Shown: positions 33,834 to 42,842, counted from the stretch's first letter. The stretch is DNA of 64,000 nucleotides from Halalkaliarchaeum desulfuricum (GCF_002952775.1 NZ_CP025066.1:310001-374000), one strand, 5' to 3'. Notes: a model not told the origin generated them from the letters alone. Made by a program: numbers and translations.

Positions 33834-34241
33834 TCAACAGTCGACAGCGATGCCGTCCCGCGGGTCGCCGTCCGCTTCGAATCCCTCCGTACGGTAGACC
33901 GTCTCCGCTTCGTCGACGAAGTAGTGCGCCTCAACCAGGTAATCGACGTGTTCGTCCGGCCCCTCCTCCTGGGTTCTGGTGGCGCCGAAGGCGGTTTCGA
34001 GCTCGAAATACGCTCCGCCATCGCGAGTGTCGCTGTCGACGACGGCCGGGTCGAGCGGGTCGTCGATCGTCAGGTCGGGGTCGTCCAGTAGTTCGGTTTC
34101 GATGTGTTCGATCTCGCAGTCGATCACCCGGTCTTCGACGGTGGCGGGGTCGACTGTGTTCTCGGGACCGTTGCCCAGACAGCCAGCGAGGAGCGTCCAG
34201 CCGCCGGCCCCGATCGTCGCGAGCGCAGTTCGCCGGTTCAT
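33834..34241 (-). CDS. Hypothetical Tat lipoprotein
   Basis: A 135-aa secreted protein with a twin-arginine start (MNRRTALATIGAGGW) and lipobox LLAGC at about residues 17-21. The mature part is acidic and has two Cys (VIDCEIEHIE and the C-terminal VDC), which may form a disulfide. No domain is recognised. It is the last of three genes on the minus strand between xpb and bax1. A cell-envelope role is inferred from the signal only. Confidence 0.72.
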   Translation of the reverse strand: MNRRTALATIGAGGWTLLAGCLGNGPENTVDPATVEDRVIDCEIEHIETELLDDPDLTIDDPLDPAVVDSDTRDGGAYFELETAFGATRTQEEGPDEHVDYLVEAHYFVDEAETVYRTEGFEADGDPRDGIAVDC

Positions 34242-34323
34242 ACGTGTCGCTACTGGGGCGACAAATAAAGGATTCCTGAAGGCTCAAACAGTTGCTGTCG
34301 TCTCCCGGCGGTATCGACGGACG

Positions 34324-34995
34324 TCACAGCGGTATCGGAATCCAGTCGAGGTAGCGCAACACCAGTTCGGGCGGGAGTATCGGGTCGTGAAGGACTAGCC
34401 AATCGAGCAACACGAGTCCACAGCCGTGGGCGACCACGGATGGGAGAATCGAGTTCGCGTCGTAATCGACGGCACCGAACAGCACGTCTGTCGGGCCCGA
34501 CAGGAGGAACTCGATGGGTGGGCTGTGTCTGTGGATGAGTATGTATACGATCGGGCTGATGAACACGCACTTGAATCCGATCTCCCGGACACCGACACAC
34601 AGCAATCCCCGAAAGTACGTTTCAGTTGCCAATGCGAGTATAAAAAGCTGAACGGCGTGTGGAATAAACGCCCCGAGCTCGGGGGTCACATACCAGATCG
34701 GATAGTGCTGTCGGATCGTCGGCAGCGTCGAACCGACCAGGTAAAACGGGAGGACAAAAAGCGATAACGCGATCGTGTTCCGTATCGCTCGTCGATCGAC
34801 CCGCCAGCCGAGATGTCTCCCGGCCGCGATCCCGAGTGTGCCCGGAATGATGAGGTAGATAACCGTGTCACGAATGACCCGTTCGGTCATCGTGGACGTA
34901 CTCGTCAGTTCCCAGAGAATCACGATGATCCCGCCAGTTACGAGTGACGCCGCTATCCATCGGCGTCCCGTGAGGTTGTCAGCTACCGTCGTCAT
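34324..34995 (-). CDS. CPBP-like intramembrane protease homologue
   Basis: A 223-aa protein with about seven helices. Segment LALATETYFRGLLCVGV matches the EExxxR motif region of CPBP (Rce1-like) proteases, but the first Glu is Thr. A second motif is seen in SPIVYILIHRHS (the F/x3-H region), and VVAHGCGLVLLD gives the third, with its His. The first glutamate is normally catalytic, so activity is uncertain; it may be a pseudo-enzyme. CPBP proteins often protect against or process peptides such as bacteriocins. It starts 81 nt from the end of the neighbouring lipoprotein gene. Confidence 0.65.
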   Translation of the reverse strand: MTTVADNLTGRRWIAASLVTGGIIVILWELTSTSTMTERVIRDTVIYLIIPGTLGIAAGRHLGWRVDRRAIRNTIALSLFVLPFYLVGSTLPTIRQHYPIWYVTPELGAFIPHAVQLFILALATETYFRGLLCVGVREIGFKCVFISPIVYILIHRHSPPIEFLLSGPTDVLFGAVDYDANSILPSVVAHGCGLVLLDWLVLHDPILPPELVLRYLDWIPIPL

Positions 34996-35076
34996 CTACA
35001 GTCTCCCGATGTTGGTCGATCCGGTGGCCCAGCTACGGTCGGGAGTTCCGTCTGCGACGTATTATACATCTTCGAA

Positions 35077-35577
35077 TCACTCGGCTGTATGCACGGTCGC
35101 GTCGATGACACCGTCGGCGGCGAATCGCTCGTACTCGACCCCGGGACGCAGCTCGTAGCTCTCGACATCACCAGCAGCCACCGTGATTTCGCGGGTCACC
35201 ACAAATTCTTCCTCGCCTGCGAACACCCTGACAATGAGTCGACCATCCCGCTCGTTGTCGGCGACATTTTCGACGACGACTGTCACCAGCAGCATCTCCT
35301 CCTCGTCCGCTTCGAAGTCGACAGAGTCGACCCGAAGATCTCCCGGGGGATCGGTGGGTTCCGGATCGTCCTCTTCGTCGGGATCGTCCGGCGTGTCGCC
35401 CTCCTCGTCGGTTTCCCTGTCCTCCCCTGCCGGATCGACGTCTTCCTCGAGGGACTCCTCCCGGGGAGCGTCGGGTGGGGTCCGGGGTCCCGTCGGTGAC
35501 CGCTCGTCACCGATACAGCCCGCCACCGACCCAGCGAAGAGTGCGGCACTCGTCCCGAGGAGTCGACGCCGTCGCAT
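35077..35577 (-). CDS. Hypothetical Tat lipoprotein with acidic linker
   Basis: A 166-aa protein. The ATG at 35577 gives a twin-arginine-like start (MRRRRLLGTSAALFAG) and lipobox VAGC at about residues 17-20. A Glu/Asp/Pro-rich linker of about 55 residues follows (EEDVDPAGEDRETDEEGD and on), then a beta-rich domain (LLVTVVVENVADNERDGRL, then GVIDATVHTAE at the end) that could be an immunoglobulin-like fold for extracellular binding. The longer frame upstream has no signal and would overlap the bax1 promoter. Function unknown. Confidence 0.72.
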   Translation of the reverse strand: MRRRRLLGTSAALFAGSVAGCIGDERSPTGPRTPPDAPREESLEEDVDPAGEDRETDEEGDTPDDPDEEDDPEPTDPPGDLRVDSVDFEADEEEMLLVTVVVENVADNERDGRLIVRVFAGEEEFVVTREITVAAGDVESYELRPGVEYERFAADGVIDATVHTAE

Positions 35578-35666
35578 ATCCACTCGTTTCGGGTTCCGGT
35601 ATGAAAACACTCCGGCCTCGCCGGTCCGACGGCGCGTTCGAGCGCGGTCGGTGCCGCGAACGGTAC

Positions 35667-35677
35667 CATATTTATCC
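35667..35677 (+). promoter_or_regulatory. TATA box of bax1
   Basis: CATATTTATCC lies 22-32 nt before the GTG at 35699, matching leaderless spacing and supporting the GTG start. Confidence 0.6.
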
Positions 35678-35698
35678 GGCAATCCCCTAGCCTGGACC

Positions 35699-37249
35699 GT
35701 GCTGCGAAAGGAGTTGCTCCGGGTTTCCCGGGCCGGCGGCGGCTATCATCCACAGTTCGTGGGACGGGAGGAGCGACCCCTCGCCGCACGCGCGATCGGG
35801 ACATACCAGGGCCACGTCGGCGAGCGTCGCGAGCGTCTCGACGCCGCGATCGAGGAACTCGAGCGGGAGTCGGACGACTTCAAGCTCGTCCGGGGGTTCG
35901 CATCGCTGCTCGACCGGGAGGCTGTCTTCGAGACCCGCGCGCCGATCCCTCCGGAGCGCGCCCGTCGGGTTGCATTCGAACGTGCAGAAGCCGTCGGAGT
36001 CGCAACGGAACAGGAGCGATCGCGAGCCCGTTCCGACGCCGCAGAACGCCTCGGCGTCGATCCCGACGACATCGAGCAGTCGCTGTACGCCGATCGAGAG
36101 CCGAACCAGTACCTCGCGTCCTTCGAGAGTCCGTGGAGTCCCGACGAGTTGCTGGACCGCTACAACCTCTCGCTGGCCCAGACCGCGCTGTTCGACGCGA
36201 CCGAGGTCCGGATCGAAAGCAGCGATCCCCGCAGGCTCGTGTCGGCGGTAAAGCGGCTCGGGCTCCTGTACGAACTCCGGAACACCGAAGTCGGGCGTAC
36301 GCTTTTCGTCACCGGTCCGGACGCGCTGTTCGGCCGGACCCGTCGCTACGGCACCGCGTTCGCCCGGTTGCTCGCTTCGGTCGCAAGCGCCGAGGAGTGG
36401 TCGCTGCGGGCGACGATCGACGACCGGGGGACCGAACGCGAGCTGAAACTGGAAACCGGAGACGTGGTTCCGCCCACCGGGGAGCCGATCGCGGAGCCGA
36501 CCTACGACAGCGGCGTCGAGGCAGACTTCGCTGCGCGGTTCGAGGCGCTCGACCGTCCCTGGCAGCTCCGTCGGGAGCCGGAGCCGCTGTCGGTCAACAC
36601 GAGCGTGATGATCCCGGACTTCGCGTTCGATTACGAGCACGCCGACTTCCGGGTGTTCTTCGAGGTGATGGGCTTCTGGACGCCGTCGTACGTCGAAAAG
36701 AAGCTCGATCAGCTGGCGAACGTCGAGGACGTCCAGCTGCTGGTCGCGGTCGACGAGACGCTCGGACTCGATCCGGAATCCTCGACCGAACGGCGGACGG
36801 AAACGGGCGAGGCGGCGGCGGAGGTGAAAGCCCGGGACCACCGCGTCGTCACCTACTCGGGGAGCGTCCGCGTGAAGGACGTCGTCGACGTGCTCCGCGA
36901 ATACGAATCCGGGTTTATCGAACGCGAGGCCGAGCGCGTCCCGGAGGAGGTGGTTCCCGATGCCGACGTCATCTCCCTCGTCGAGGTCGCCGCCGAATTC
37001 GGCGTCAGCGTCGCCGCCGTCGAGGAGAAGGCGTTTCCGGAGCATCGAGTCGTCGGGCGAACCCTGGTCCGGCCGGCGGTCCTGTCGGAGATCGACGAGA
37101 ATCTCGAACCGGGGCAGTCACTGGCGGACGTGGAGTCAATTCTCGAGTCCAGGGGGCTTTCGGACGCGAGCGCGGTGCTGTCTACACTCGGCTATCGGAT
37201 CGAATGGGAGGGTCTCGGCGGCGGTCGACTCCGTCGGCGAAAGAAGTGA
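35699..37249 (+). CDS. bax1: Bax1, XPB-associated nuclease (DUF790)
   Basis: A 516-aa archaeal DUF790 protein; the family member Bax1 binds XPB and cuts DNA 5' to bubbles. It starts MLRKELLRVSRAGGGYHPQF (GTG start). The nuclease-like part includes VMIPDFAFDYEHADFRVFFE, where PDF and the Glu residues fit a PD-(D/E)XK-type site, and FWTPSYVEKKLDQL, whose lysines complete it. The C-terminal 150 residues are helical and acidic. In other archaea the gene follows xpb directly; here a minus-strand cassette separates them, yet each keeps its own promoter. Confidence 0.9.
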   Translation: MLRKELLRVSRAGGGYHPQFVGREERPLAARAIGTYQGHVGERRERLDAAIEELERESDDFKLVRGFASLLDREAVFETRAPIPPERARRVAFERAEAVGVATEQERSRARSDAAERLGVDPDDIEQSLYADREPNQYLASFESPWSPDELLDRYNLSLAQTALFDATEVRIESSDPRRLVSAVKRLGLLYELRNTEVGRTLFVTGPDALFGRTRRYGTAFARLLASVASAEEWSLRATIDDRGTERELKLETGDVVPPTGEPIAEPTYDSGVEADFAARFEALDRPWQLRREPEPLSVNTSVMIPDFAFDYEHADFRVFFEVMGFWTPSYVEKKLDQLANVEDVQLLVAVDETLGLDPESSTERRTETGEAAAEVKARDHRVVTYSGSVRVKDVVDVLREYESGFIEREAERVPEEVVPDADVISLVEVAAEFGVSVAAVEEKAFPEHRVVGRTLVRPAVLSEIDENLEPGQSLADVESILESRGLSDASAVLSTLGYRIEWEGLGGGRLRRRKK

Positions 37250-37320
37250 TTCGGCGGTTCCGCCCGGAATCACTGGTACAACCCGAGCGTTGAAACCCGA
37301 AGACGCGACGACACCGTGCC

Positions 37321-38088
37321 ATGTCCAGCGAACTCAGACTGTTCGCGGGGGAGTGTACGACCACGTTCGAGGGCACCCGGTCGAGAACACAGCACGGATA
37401 CGTCGTCGTGATGGTCAAGCCCGACGACACCGTGCTGGTCCACGACGCGGACGGCTACCAGCCGGTCGCGTGGCTAACCAGACCCGATGAGGCGACAGTC
37501 GAGCATCACGGCGACGGGACGGATACTGGAGACGCCGAGTTCACGATCACTGCCCGGACCGGCGACCAGAACCTCACCGTCGAGTCGTGCGGGAAAGGGG
37601 CCGTCCGAACGATTCCGGTCGGGGAAGCGGGAGTTCCGGTGGGCGACTGCGTCGAGTCCGACTGTGCGGGAACGCTTGCGAGAACCGGCGGAGACGTCGC
37701 CTGCGTCGACTGTGGGATGCGCTACGGGCTGCCTGCTGGGGCAACTGTGCTCGAAAAGCGGTGTGACGACTGCGGGCTCCCGCAGATCCGGGTGGAGCGA
37801 GGCGAGACGTTCGAAGTGTGTCTCGATTACAGCTGCGAGTCGCTGAACGACCGGATCCGGGAACGATACGATCGCGCGTTCGACTGTCCCGACTGCGATA
37901 GCGACCTCCGGATCCGGGTCACGGACGGCCGCCCGTTTTTCGGCTGCGAGGGCTATCCCGACTGCGAGACCGCCTTCTCGATCCCCGCCGGCGTCGTCGT
38001 CGGCCTGTGCGACTGCGGGCTCCCGGTCTTCGAGACGGCGACCGGACAGCGCTGTCTCGACGGGACCTGCGACAGCTACCGCGAGTGA
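37321..38088 (+). CDS. NucS N-terminal-like domain fused to topoisomerase-type zinc ribbons
   Basis: A 255-aa protein. Residues about 1-95 resemble the N-terminal, DNA-binding domain of the mismatch endonuclease NucS (MSSELRLFAGECTTTFEGTR, then VKPDDTVLVHDADGYQPVAW). Instead of the nuclease domain, residues 105-255 hold four C4 zinc ribbons of topoisomerase I type, with Cys pairs in CVESDC/CVDC, CDDC/CLDYSC, CPDC/CEGYPDC and CDC/CLDGTC. No catalytic residues remain. A DNA-binding role near repair genes is a fair inference. Confidence 0.78.
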   Translation: MSSELRLFAGECTTTFEGTRSRTQHGYVVVMVKPDDTVLVHDADGYQPVAWLTRPDEATVEHHGDGTDTGDAEFTITARTGDQNLTVESCGKGAVRTIPVGEAGVPVGDCVESDCAGTLARTGGDVACVDCGMRYGLPAGATVLEKRCDDCGLPQIRVERGETFEVCLDYSCESLNDRIRERYDRAFDCPDCDSDLRIRVTDGRPFFGCEGYPDCETAFSIPAGVVVGLCDCGLPVFETATGQRCLDGTCDSYRE

Positions 38089-38165
38089 CACCCGATCGCG
38101 ACCGCAACGGCGTGCCGGTGCGACCGGACCGGTGGTCATAAGCGGCCGCCGGTCCGGGATCCCGT

Positions 38166-39272
38166 ATGCAGATCCACGGAACCCTGCACGACGGGGAGGT
38201 CCACGTCGGCGGGGACGCGCGCCAGCGCTTCTACGACGCCAGGGGGTATGGTCGACCGCTGGGGGGCAACGACATCGCCCTCACCCGGGTCGAGGCGGCA
38301 CACCTGCTGTTTCGGGGTGATCTCGACGGCGTCGAGGTCGACGGGCAGTCGTTGGCGTTCGAGGAGTTCTTCGTCGACGCCGCCGCGGCGGGCGACCGGT
38401 TCGCGCTCCGCTTTCTGGTGTATGCGGACCTCCGGGAGCGCGGGTTTTATCTCTCGCCGGTTCGGGACGGGTGGCCAGGCGAGCGGGCGCTCGATCCCGA
38501 CGCGCCGGGACGAGCCGATTTCGCCGTGTACGATCGAGGCGATGGACCGCCGAACGGATCGGTGGCGTACCGGGTTCGGGTCGTCGGCGAGCGAGAGCGG
38601 CTTCCGGCAGTCGAGCTGTCGGGCGTGCTCGCGATCGTCGACGAGGAGAGCGATCTCACCTACTTCGAAACCGGGACGCAGGCGTTGGACGGATCGACGA
38701 CGTACGAACTCCCGGCGACGATCGGGGGAGTGCTGCTGGAGGATCGGGTCGTCGTCTGGGACGCTCCCGAACCGCTGTACGAGCGGGGTTTTTACGGCCA
38801 GCCGCTGTCCGGCCGGACCGGCCCCGTCGAGGACGCGCTCCAGCTGTCGCTGGTCGAGGCGGCCTCCCTCGCAGCCGAGGGGGTGCTGTCGCTTTCTGCC
38901 GTGATCGGTGGGGACGAGTCGACGAACGACTCCCCGGCGCTCGCGTCGATCGTCGAGCGGGGACGCGATGTCGAGGGCGACCGGTTCGATCGGCGGCTCC
39001 GAGTGTACCGGCAACTCAGGGACGCAGAGATCGTTCCGAAGACTGGATTCAAATTCGGCGCCGACTTCCGCACGTACGCGAACGTGGAGTCGGTCGAGGA
39101 GCTCCCTCACTCGGAGGCGCTCGTTCGAGTGTTGCCGCCGGAGCACGTCTTCGACCCGCGCGAACTGTCGCTGGACGTCCGGCTGGCGGGCGGCGTTCGC
39201 AAGCGAATGGTTTTTGCGTTGACCGACGGGAGTACAGTCGAGTACCGTTCGGTAGCTCGACTCACGCCATGA
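38166..39272 (+). CDS. endA: tRNA-intron endonuclease
   Basis: A 368-aa splicing endonuclease that cuts bulge-helix-bulge motifs in archaeal pre-tRNA and pre-rRNA. It is the fused, tandem-repeat form: two similar halves, as in haloarchaea. The catalytic residues lie in the second half: Tyr in GADFRTYANV, His in PHSEALVRVLPPE and Lys in GVRKRMVFALTDG. The first half keeps the fold without the triad. A TATA-like CATAAG lies about 25-29 nt before the ATG. It sits 13 nt before trpS, a conserved pair whose tRNA-Trp often carries an intron. Confidence 0.95.
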   Translation: MQIHGTLHDGEVHVGGDARQRFYDARGYGRPLGGNDIALTRVEAAHLLFRGDLDGVEVDGQSLAFEEFFVDAAAAGDRFALRFLVYADLRERGFYLSPVRDGWPGERALDPDAPGRADFAVYDRGDGPPNGSVAYRVRVVGERERLPAVELSGVLAIVDEESDLTYFETGTQALDGSTTYELPATIGGVLLEDRVVVWDAPEPLYERGFYGQPLSGRTGPVEDALQLSLVEAASLAAEGVLSLSAVIGGDESTNDSPALASIVERGRDVEGDRFDRRLRVYRQLRDAEIVPKTGFKFGADFRTYANVESVEELPHSEALVRVLPPEHVFDPRELSLDVRLAGGVRKRMVFALTDGSTVEYRSVARLTP

Positions 39273-39285
39273 CCGGAGCCCAACC

Positions 39286-40863
39286 ATGACCGACGAGACC
39301 GAAGCCACGGACGGAGGCAGCGACACGGCAGCCGGCGCGGACGACCTGGCGCTGGACCCGTGGGGTTCCTCGACCGTCTCGGATTACCGGAAGCTGTTCG
39401 AGGAGTTCGGCATCGAAGAGTTCGAGGAGGTCCTGCCGGGAGTGCCGGACCCCCACTACCTGATGCGCCGGGGCGTCATCTTCGGCCACCGGGAGTACGA
39501 TCGGGTCGCCCGGGCGATGGCAAACGACGAGCCGTTCGCGGCGCTGTCGGGCTTCATGCCGACCGGCGACCCCCACATCGGCCACAAGCTCGTGTTCGAC
39601 GAGTTGATCTGGCACCAGGAACAGGGCGGGGACACCTACGGTCTCATCGCGGACCTGGAGGCCCACTCCGCGCGGGGGATATCCTGGGAGGAGATCGACG
39701 AACACGCCCGCAACTATCTGCTGTCGTTGATCGCGCTCGGGTTCGACCCCGAAGAGGGCGAACTCTACCGGCAGGCGGATAACACGGAGGTTCGGGATCT
39801 CGCCTTCGAACTCGGCTCGAAGGCCAACTTCTCGGAGTTCCAGGCGATCTACGGCTTCGGCGGGGACACCAGCATCTCGCACATGCAAAGTGTCGTCACC
39901 CAGATGGCCGACATCCTCTACCCGCAGCTGGCGGAGCCGAAGCCAACGGTGATCCCGGTCGGACCGGATCAGGATCCACACGTCCGGTTCGCCCGCGATC
40001 TGGCCGCGCGATTGCGCTACTTCGGGATCACGGAGGCGTTCGCGAGCTTCGAGGTCGACCCCGACGAGCGCGGACTGCTCTCTCGGGCGTACGAGGCGCT
40101 GTCGCGAGACGGTTCCGCGGACGACGGCTCCGACGAACCGCCGCGGTGTGAGGACGCAGCCGACTGGCTCGAAACGAACCAACAGGAGTCACCGGTACGG
40201 GAGTCGGTGGTCGGGAAGCTCCGGGCCGCCGGGAAAGAGCCCCTCCGGCCCCGGGTTCGGTTCCTCGACCGCAACGCCACCGACGAGGCGTTCGAGGCGC
40301 TGATCGAGGCGGTAGAGGGCGACAAGCGCGTCTTCGACGAGCACGTCGACAGCTTTGACCTGTCCCGACCGGAGGCCGAGGAGCTCGCCCGCGAAATCGA
40401 GATCGACCACGGCGGGTACGGGTTCATGCTCCCCTCGTCGATCTACCACCGGTTCATGACGGGGCTTACGGGCGGAAAGATGTCATCGTCGATCCCCGCG
40501 AGCCACATCTCGTTGCTTGATGACCCTGAGGAGGGGTACGAGAAGGTGAAGGCGGCGACCACCGGGGGGCGCGAGACCGCCGAACTACAGCGCGAACTCG
40601 GCGGCGAGGCCGACGACTGTCCAGTGTATGAACTGTATGCCTATTTGCTGGCCGGCGACGACGACGAGTTCGCTACCAGGGTGTACGACGAGTGTGTCGG
40701 CGGGGAGCGGCTCTGTGGCGGCTGCAAGGAACAGGCCGCCGAACTGATGCGGGAGTTCCTCACAGAGCACCAGGAAAAGCGCGAAGAAGCAGAAGAGATC
40801 CTGGAGGATCTGGACGTCGAACTCGAGGCAGAACGGCGAGGCGTTCCCGGCGACGAGCACTGA
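39286..40863 (+). CDS. trpS: Tryptophanyl-tRNA synthetase
   Basis: A 525-aa class I synthetase. The HIGH motif is PTGDPHIGHKLVFDELI (about residue 89), and the KMSKS-type signature is GGKMSSSIPAS. IYGFGGDTSISHMQSVVTQ and PVGPDQDPHVRFARDLA are the tryptophan/ATP pocket of the archaeal-eukaryal type. An acidic, Asp/Ser-rich insert lies at about residue 280-300 (GSADDGSDEPPRCEDAAD). The C-terminal CGGCKEQAAELMREFLTEHQ helix is usual. It follows endA closely, in what looks like an operon. Confidence 0.96.
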   Translation: MTDETEATDGGSDTAAGADDLALDPWGSSTVSDYRKLFEEFGIEEFEEVLPGVPDPHYLMRRGVIFGHREYDRVARAMANDEPFAALSGFMPTGDPHIGHKLVFDELIWHQEQGGDTYGLIADLEAHSARGISWEEIDEHARNYLLSLIALGFDPEEGELYRQADNTEVRDLAFELGSKANFSEFQAIYGFGGDTSISHMQSVVTQMADILYPQLAEPKPTVIPVGPDQDPHVRFARDLAARLRYFGITEAFASFEVDPDERGLLSRAYEALSRDGSADDGSDEPPRCEDAADWLETNQQESPVRESVVGKLRAAGKEPLRPRVRFLDRNATDEAFEALIEAVEGDKRVFDEHVDSFDLSRPEAEELAREIEIDHGGYGFMLPSSIYHRFMTGLTGGKMSSSIPASHISLLDDPEEGYEKVKAATTGGRETAELQRELGGEADDCPVYELYAYLLAGDDDEFATRVYDECVGGERLCGGCKEQAAELMREFLTEHQEKREEAEEILEDLDVELEAERRGVPGDEH

Positions 40864-40889
40864 CGTCGGACGATCGAACCCGACGTCTG

Positions 40890-42185
40890 CTACAGTTCGT
40901 TCACGAGGTCGATCACGTCACCGATCGCCTCTGCATATCGGCGTGCCCCTTCGTACAGAAGCAGCGCCCTATCGAGTTGCATCGCCCACTCGCTATCGTC
41001 GACTGTGTGGGCGTCCTCGATGAGGCCATCCAACCGGCTGTCGGTCCGTCGCAGCGCACCGAGCGGAACGGCTGCAAACAGTGACACAAGCGGATCCTCG
41101 GTACCGAGATACTGTTCGACCACATCGATCGTAGCCTGCTTCTCCTCGCGAAGGTCCGCGGGCTCCGCCCCGAGTTCGTAGTCGTACTCCTCCCACCAGA
41201 TGAAGTCGGGGACGTCCGCAAACGCCCCGTACAACGGCACGGTCGGGAGCAATAGTGCGTATGTGAAGGCTGCGCGTGCAAAGTCACCGTCTTCGAGAAG
41301 TCCTCTTGCGATCGACGGAGTTGCACCGAGGTTCCGCATGGACCGTTGCAATGGCGTCGTGGCCGAGAACACGAACGTCGACCTGGCGTCGTCGATTCCG
41401 GAGACATCGTGATGATCGGGGGCGTCTTCCCTGCGCCGGTCGTATTCGGCGACGAGTCCGTCGGCAATCCGCTGGACATCGTTGGCGTAGTCCGTTCCAT
41501 TCCGGGCAGTGGCGAACGCTTCGGCGTCTTCGATCGCCGCCGTCGCTCGTTCGAGTTCTCGCCACCGGTGTGCGTATTCGTCTCTCTCACCTGCATTCTC
41601 GAGGTGACTCTCGGCAGCGCCGACCAGTGACTCGATAGTTGCACCAGCAATGATAGACTCCCCGAGCGTGGTTCCCTGGTAGGGGACTGCGAACGAATCG
41701 ATGCGCTGGCCAACGATCGCAGACCGTTCCTGGAAGGTCTCCGGAGGAAGTTCTTCGGGTGACTCGTAGGCGAGGATCCCGGCGAGACGCCCCCGAACCC
41801 GGCGATACGTGAAAAGCGCCTGCCGGTTGGCGTAATGCATGGCTGGAGCGCCACGTGGCCAGATGGTCACGTTTTCGGGGGCCCTGTCGGCCAGCCGGGT
41901 CCGGAGATTTTCGATGAACTCCTCGGAATATCGATCGTACGGCGGTTCGAGACGCGCTTCGATCTCTTCGAACCGCTCGTCTGTCCGGTCGTATGACGCT
42001 TCGAGCAGTGACGGGGTGATGATCGGGTCGTCTTCGATTCTCGGAACCTCGCTTTCGACGACGTTGTCGAGTGCGCGTATCGTCGGAAGCCGTCCGAGTC
42101 GCCGCCGTTGCCAGTAGCCGACGCCGAAAACGCCGGCGCCGGCAGCGGCTGTCGCAGCGAGGAGGTGTCGTCTGTGGAGGGCCAT
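40890..42185 (-). CDS. Hypothetical 431-aa protein with N-terminal membrane anchor
   Basis: Starts MALHRRHLLAATAAAGAGVF with a twin-Arg-like pair and a hydrophobic segment (about residues 8-24), so it may be Tat-exported or membrane anchored. The remainder is helical and acidic, with three hydrophobic helical stretches near 290-330 (FTYALLLPTVPLYGAF) and Trp-rich FIWWEEYDYELG. No known domain is recognised. A longer frame upstream passes through unrelated genes and is rejected; the ATG at 42185 has a TATA-like CTTTTAAGTATTC about 30-40 nt upstream. It converges with trpS. Confidence 0.7.
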   Translation of the reverse strand: MALHRRHLLAATAAAGAGVFGVGYWQRRRLGRLPTIRALDNVVESEVPRIEDDPIITPSLLEASYDRTDERFEEIEARLEPPYDRYSEEFIENLRTRLADRAPENVTIWPRGAPAMHYANRQALFTYRRVRGRLAGILAYESPEELPPETFQERSAIVGQRIDSFAVPYQGTTLGESIIAGATIESLVGAAESHLENAGERDEYAHRWRELERATAAIEDAEAFATARNGTDYANDVQRIADGLVAEYDRRREDAPDHHDVSGIDDARSTFVFSATTPLQRSMRNLGATPSIARGLLEDGDFARAAFTYALLLPTVPLYGAFADVPDFIWWEEYDYELGAEPADLREEKQATIDVVEQYLGTEDPLVSLFAAVPLGALRRTDSRLDGLIEDAHTVDDSEWAMQLDRALLLYEGARRYAEAIGDVIDLVNEL

Positions 42186-42217
42186 GGCAGCACCCGTGAG
42201 ATTATCGCGCCGAATAC

Positions 42218-42820
42218 TTAAAAGGAAACGTCGGTTTCGATGTCCTCGGTCGCCTCCTCCAGGCCGTCCTCGTGGGCGTCCTGGGCGAGCGGCCCCTCGA
42301 TGTCCGCGTCGGTCAAAAGCCCCCGGAACTCGTCGCGGAACCGATCGTTCGCCCGGGTCGACTCCATGTCGGCGTCCACGACCGCAGAATATCGCCGCAC
42401 AGTTTCCTCGTCGGCGTCGAGCGTTTCGATCCGCGTTTCTATCGGTGCGTCGTCGGCGTGGAGCTCCATAAGCGTCTCCAGTTCGAACGGCGCCTCCCGG
42501 TCCCCGTCGGTGACCAGATGGAGGTCCATCCGGGCACGGAACACCTCCTGCGGCTCGGTTCCGAGGTGCTCCGCGATCGTGTCGTCGGCGGCGCCGTCGA
42601 AGTGGCACCGAACGACGTCGACGAGTTCCCCGTCGGACAGCGACGAGTCGAACTCGTACCGCTCCCGCATCGTCCCGACGAGCTCGGACACCCGCTCGAG
42701 GACCGCCCCCTCGTCCCCGTCGGTCAACGAACCGGGCGACTCCATCTGGGTTTCCGTCACCGATTCGGAGCCGGTGGCGTCGATGAAGATCTCCCGTAGC
42801 TCTTCGGTCTTTTCGTCCAT
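42218..42820 (-). CDS. Conditioned medium-induced protein 4-like
   Basis: A 200-aa acidic protein resembling haloarchaeal conditioned-medium-induced protein 4 (CmI4), described as rising with cell density. It starts MDEKTEELREIFIDATGSES and has a likely helix-turn-helix-like stretch (DVVRCHFDGAADDTIAEHLG and TEPQEVFRARMDLHL), so it may bind nucleic acid. The C-terminus is Asp/Glu rich. A TATA element (CTTTTATATG on the minus strand) 22-32 nt upstream points to a leaderless message. I name the family from memory. Confidence 0.72.
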   Translation of the reverse strand: MDEKTEELREIFIDATGSESVTETQMESPGSLTDGDEGAVLERVSELVGTMRERYEFDSSLSDGELVDVVRCHFDGAADDTIAEHLGTEPQEVFRARMDLHLVTDGDREAPFELETLMELHADDAPIETRIETLDADEETVRRYSAVVDADMESTRANDRFRDEFRGLLTDADIEGPLAQDAHEDGLEEATEDIETDVSF

Positions 42821-42842
42821 GGCTCCGAAAAAACGTGTCGTA

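Noticed and set aside
33834-37249. A new defence operon around XPB, CPBP-like protein and Bax1
   Set aside because: XPB-Bax1 is a known repair pair and the inserted genes are on the opposite strand without shared promoter. No immune-type domain (TIR, STAND, reverse transcriptase, Argonaute) is present.
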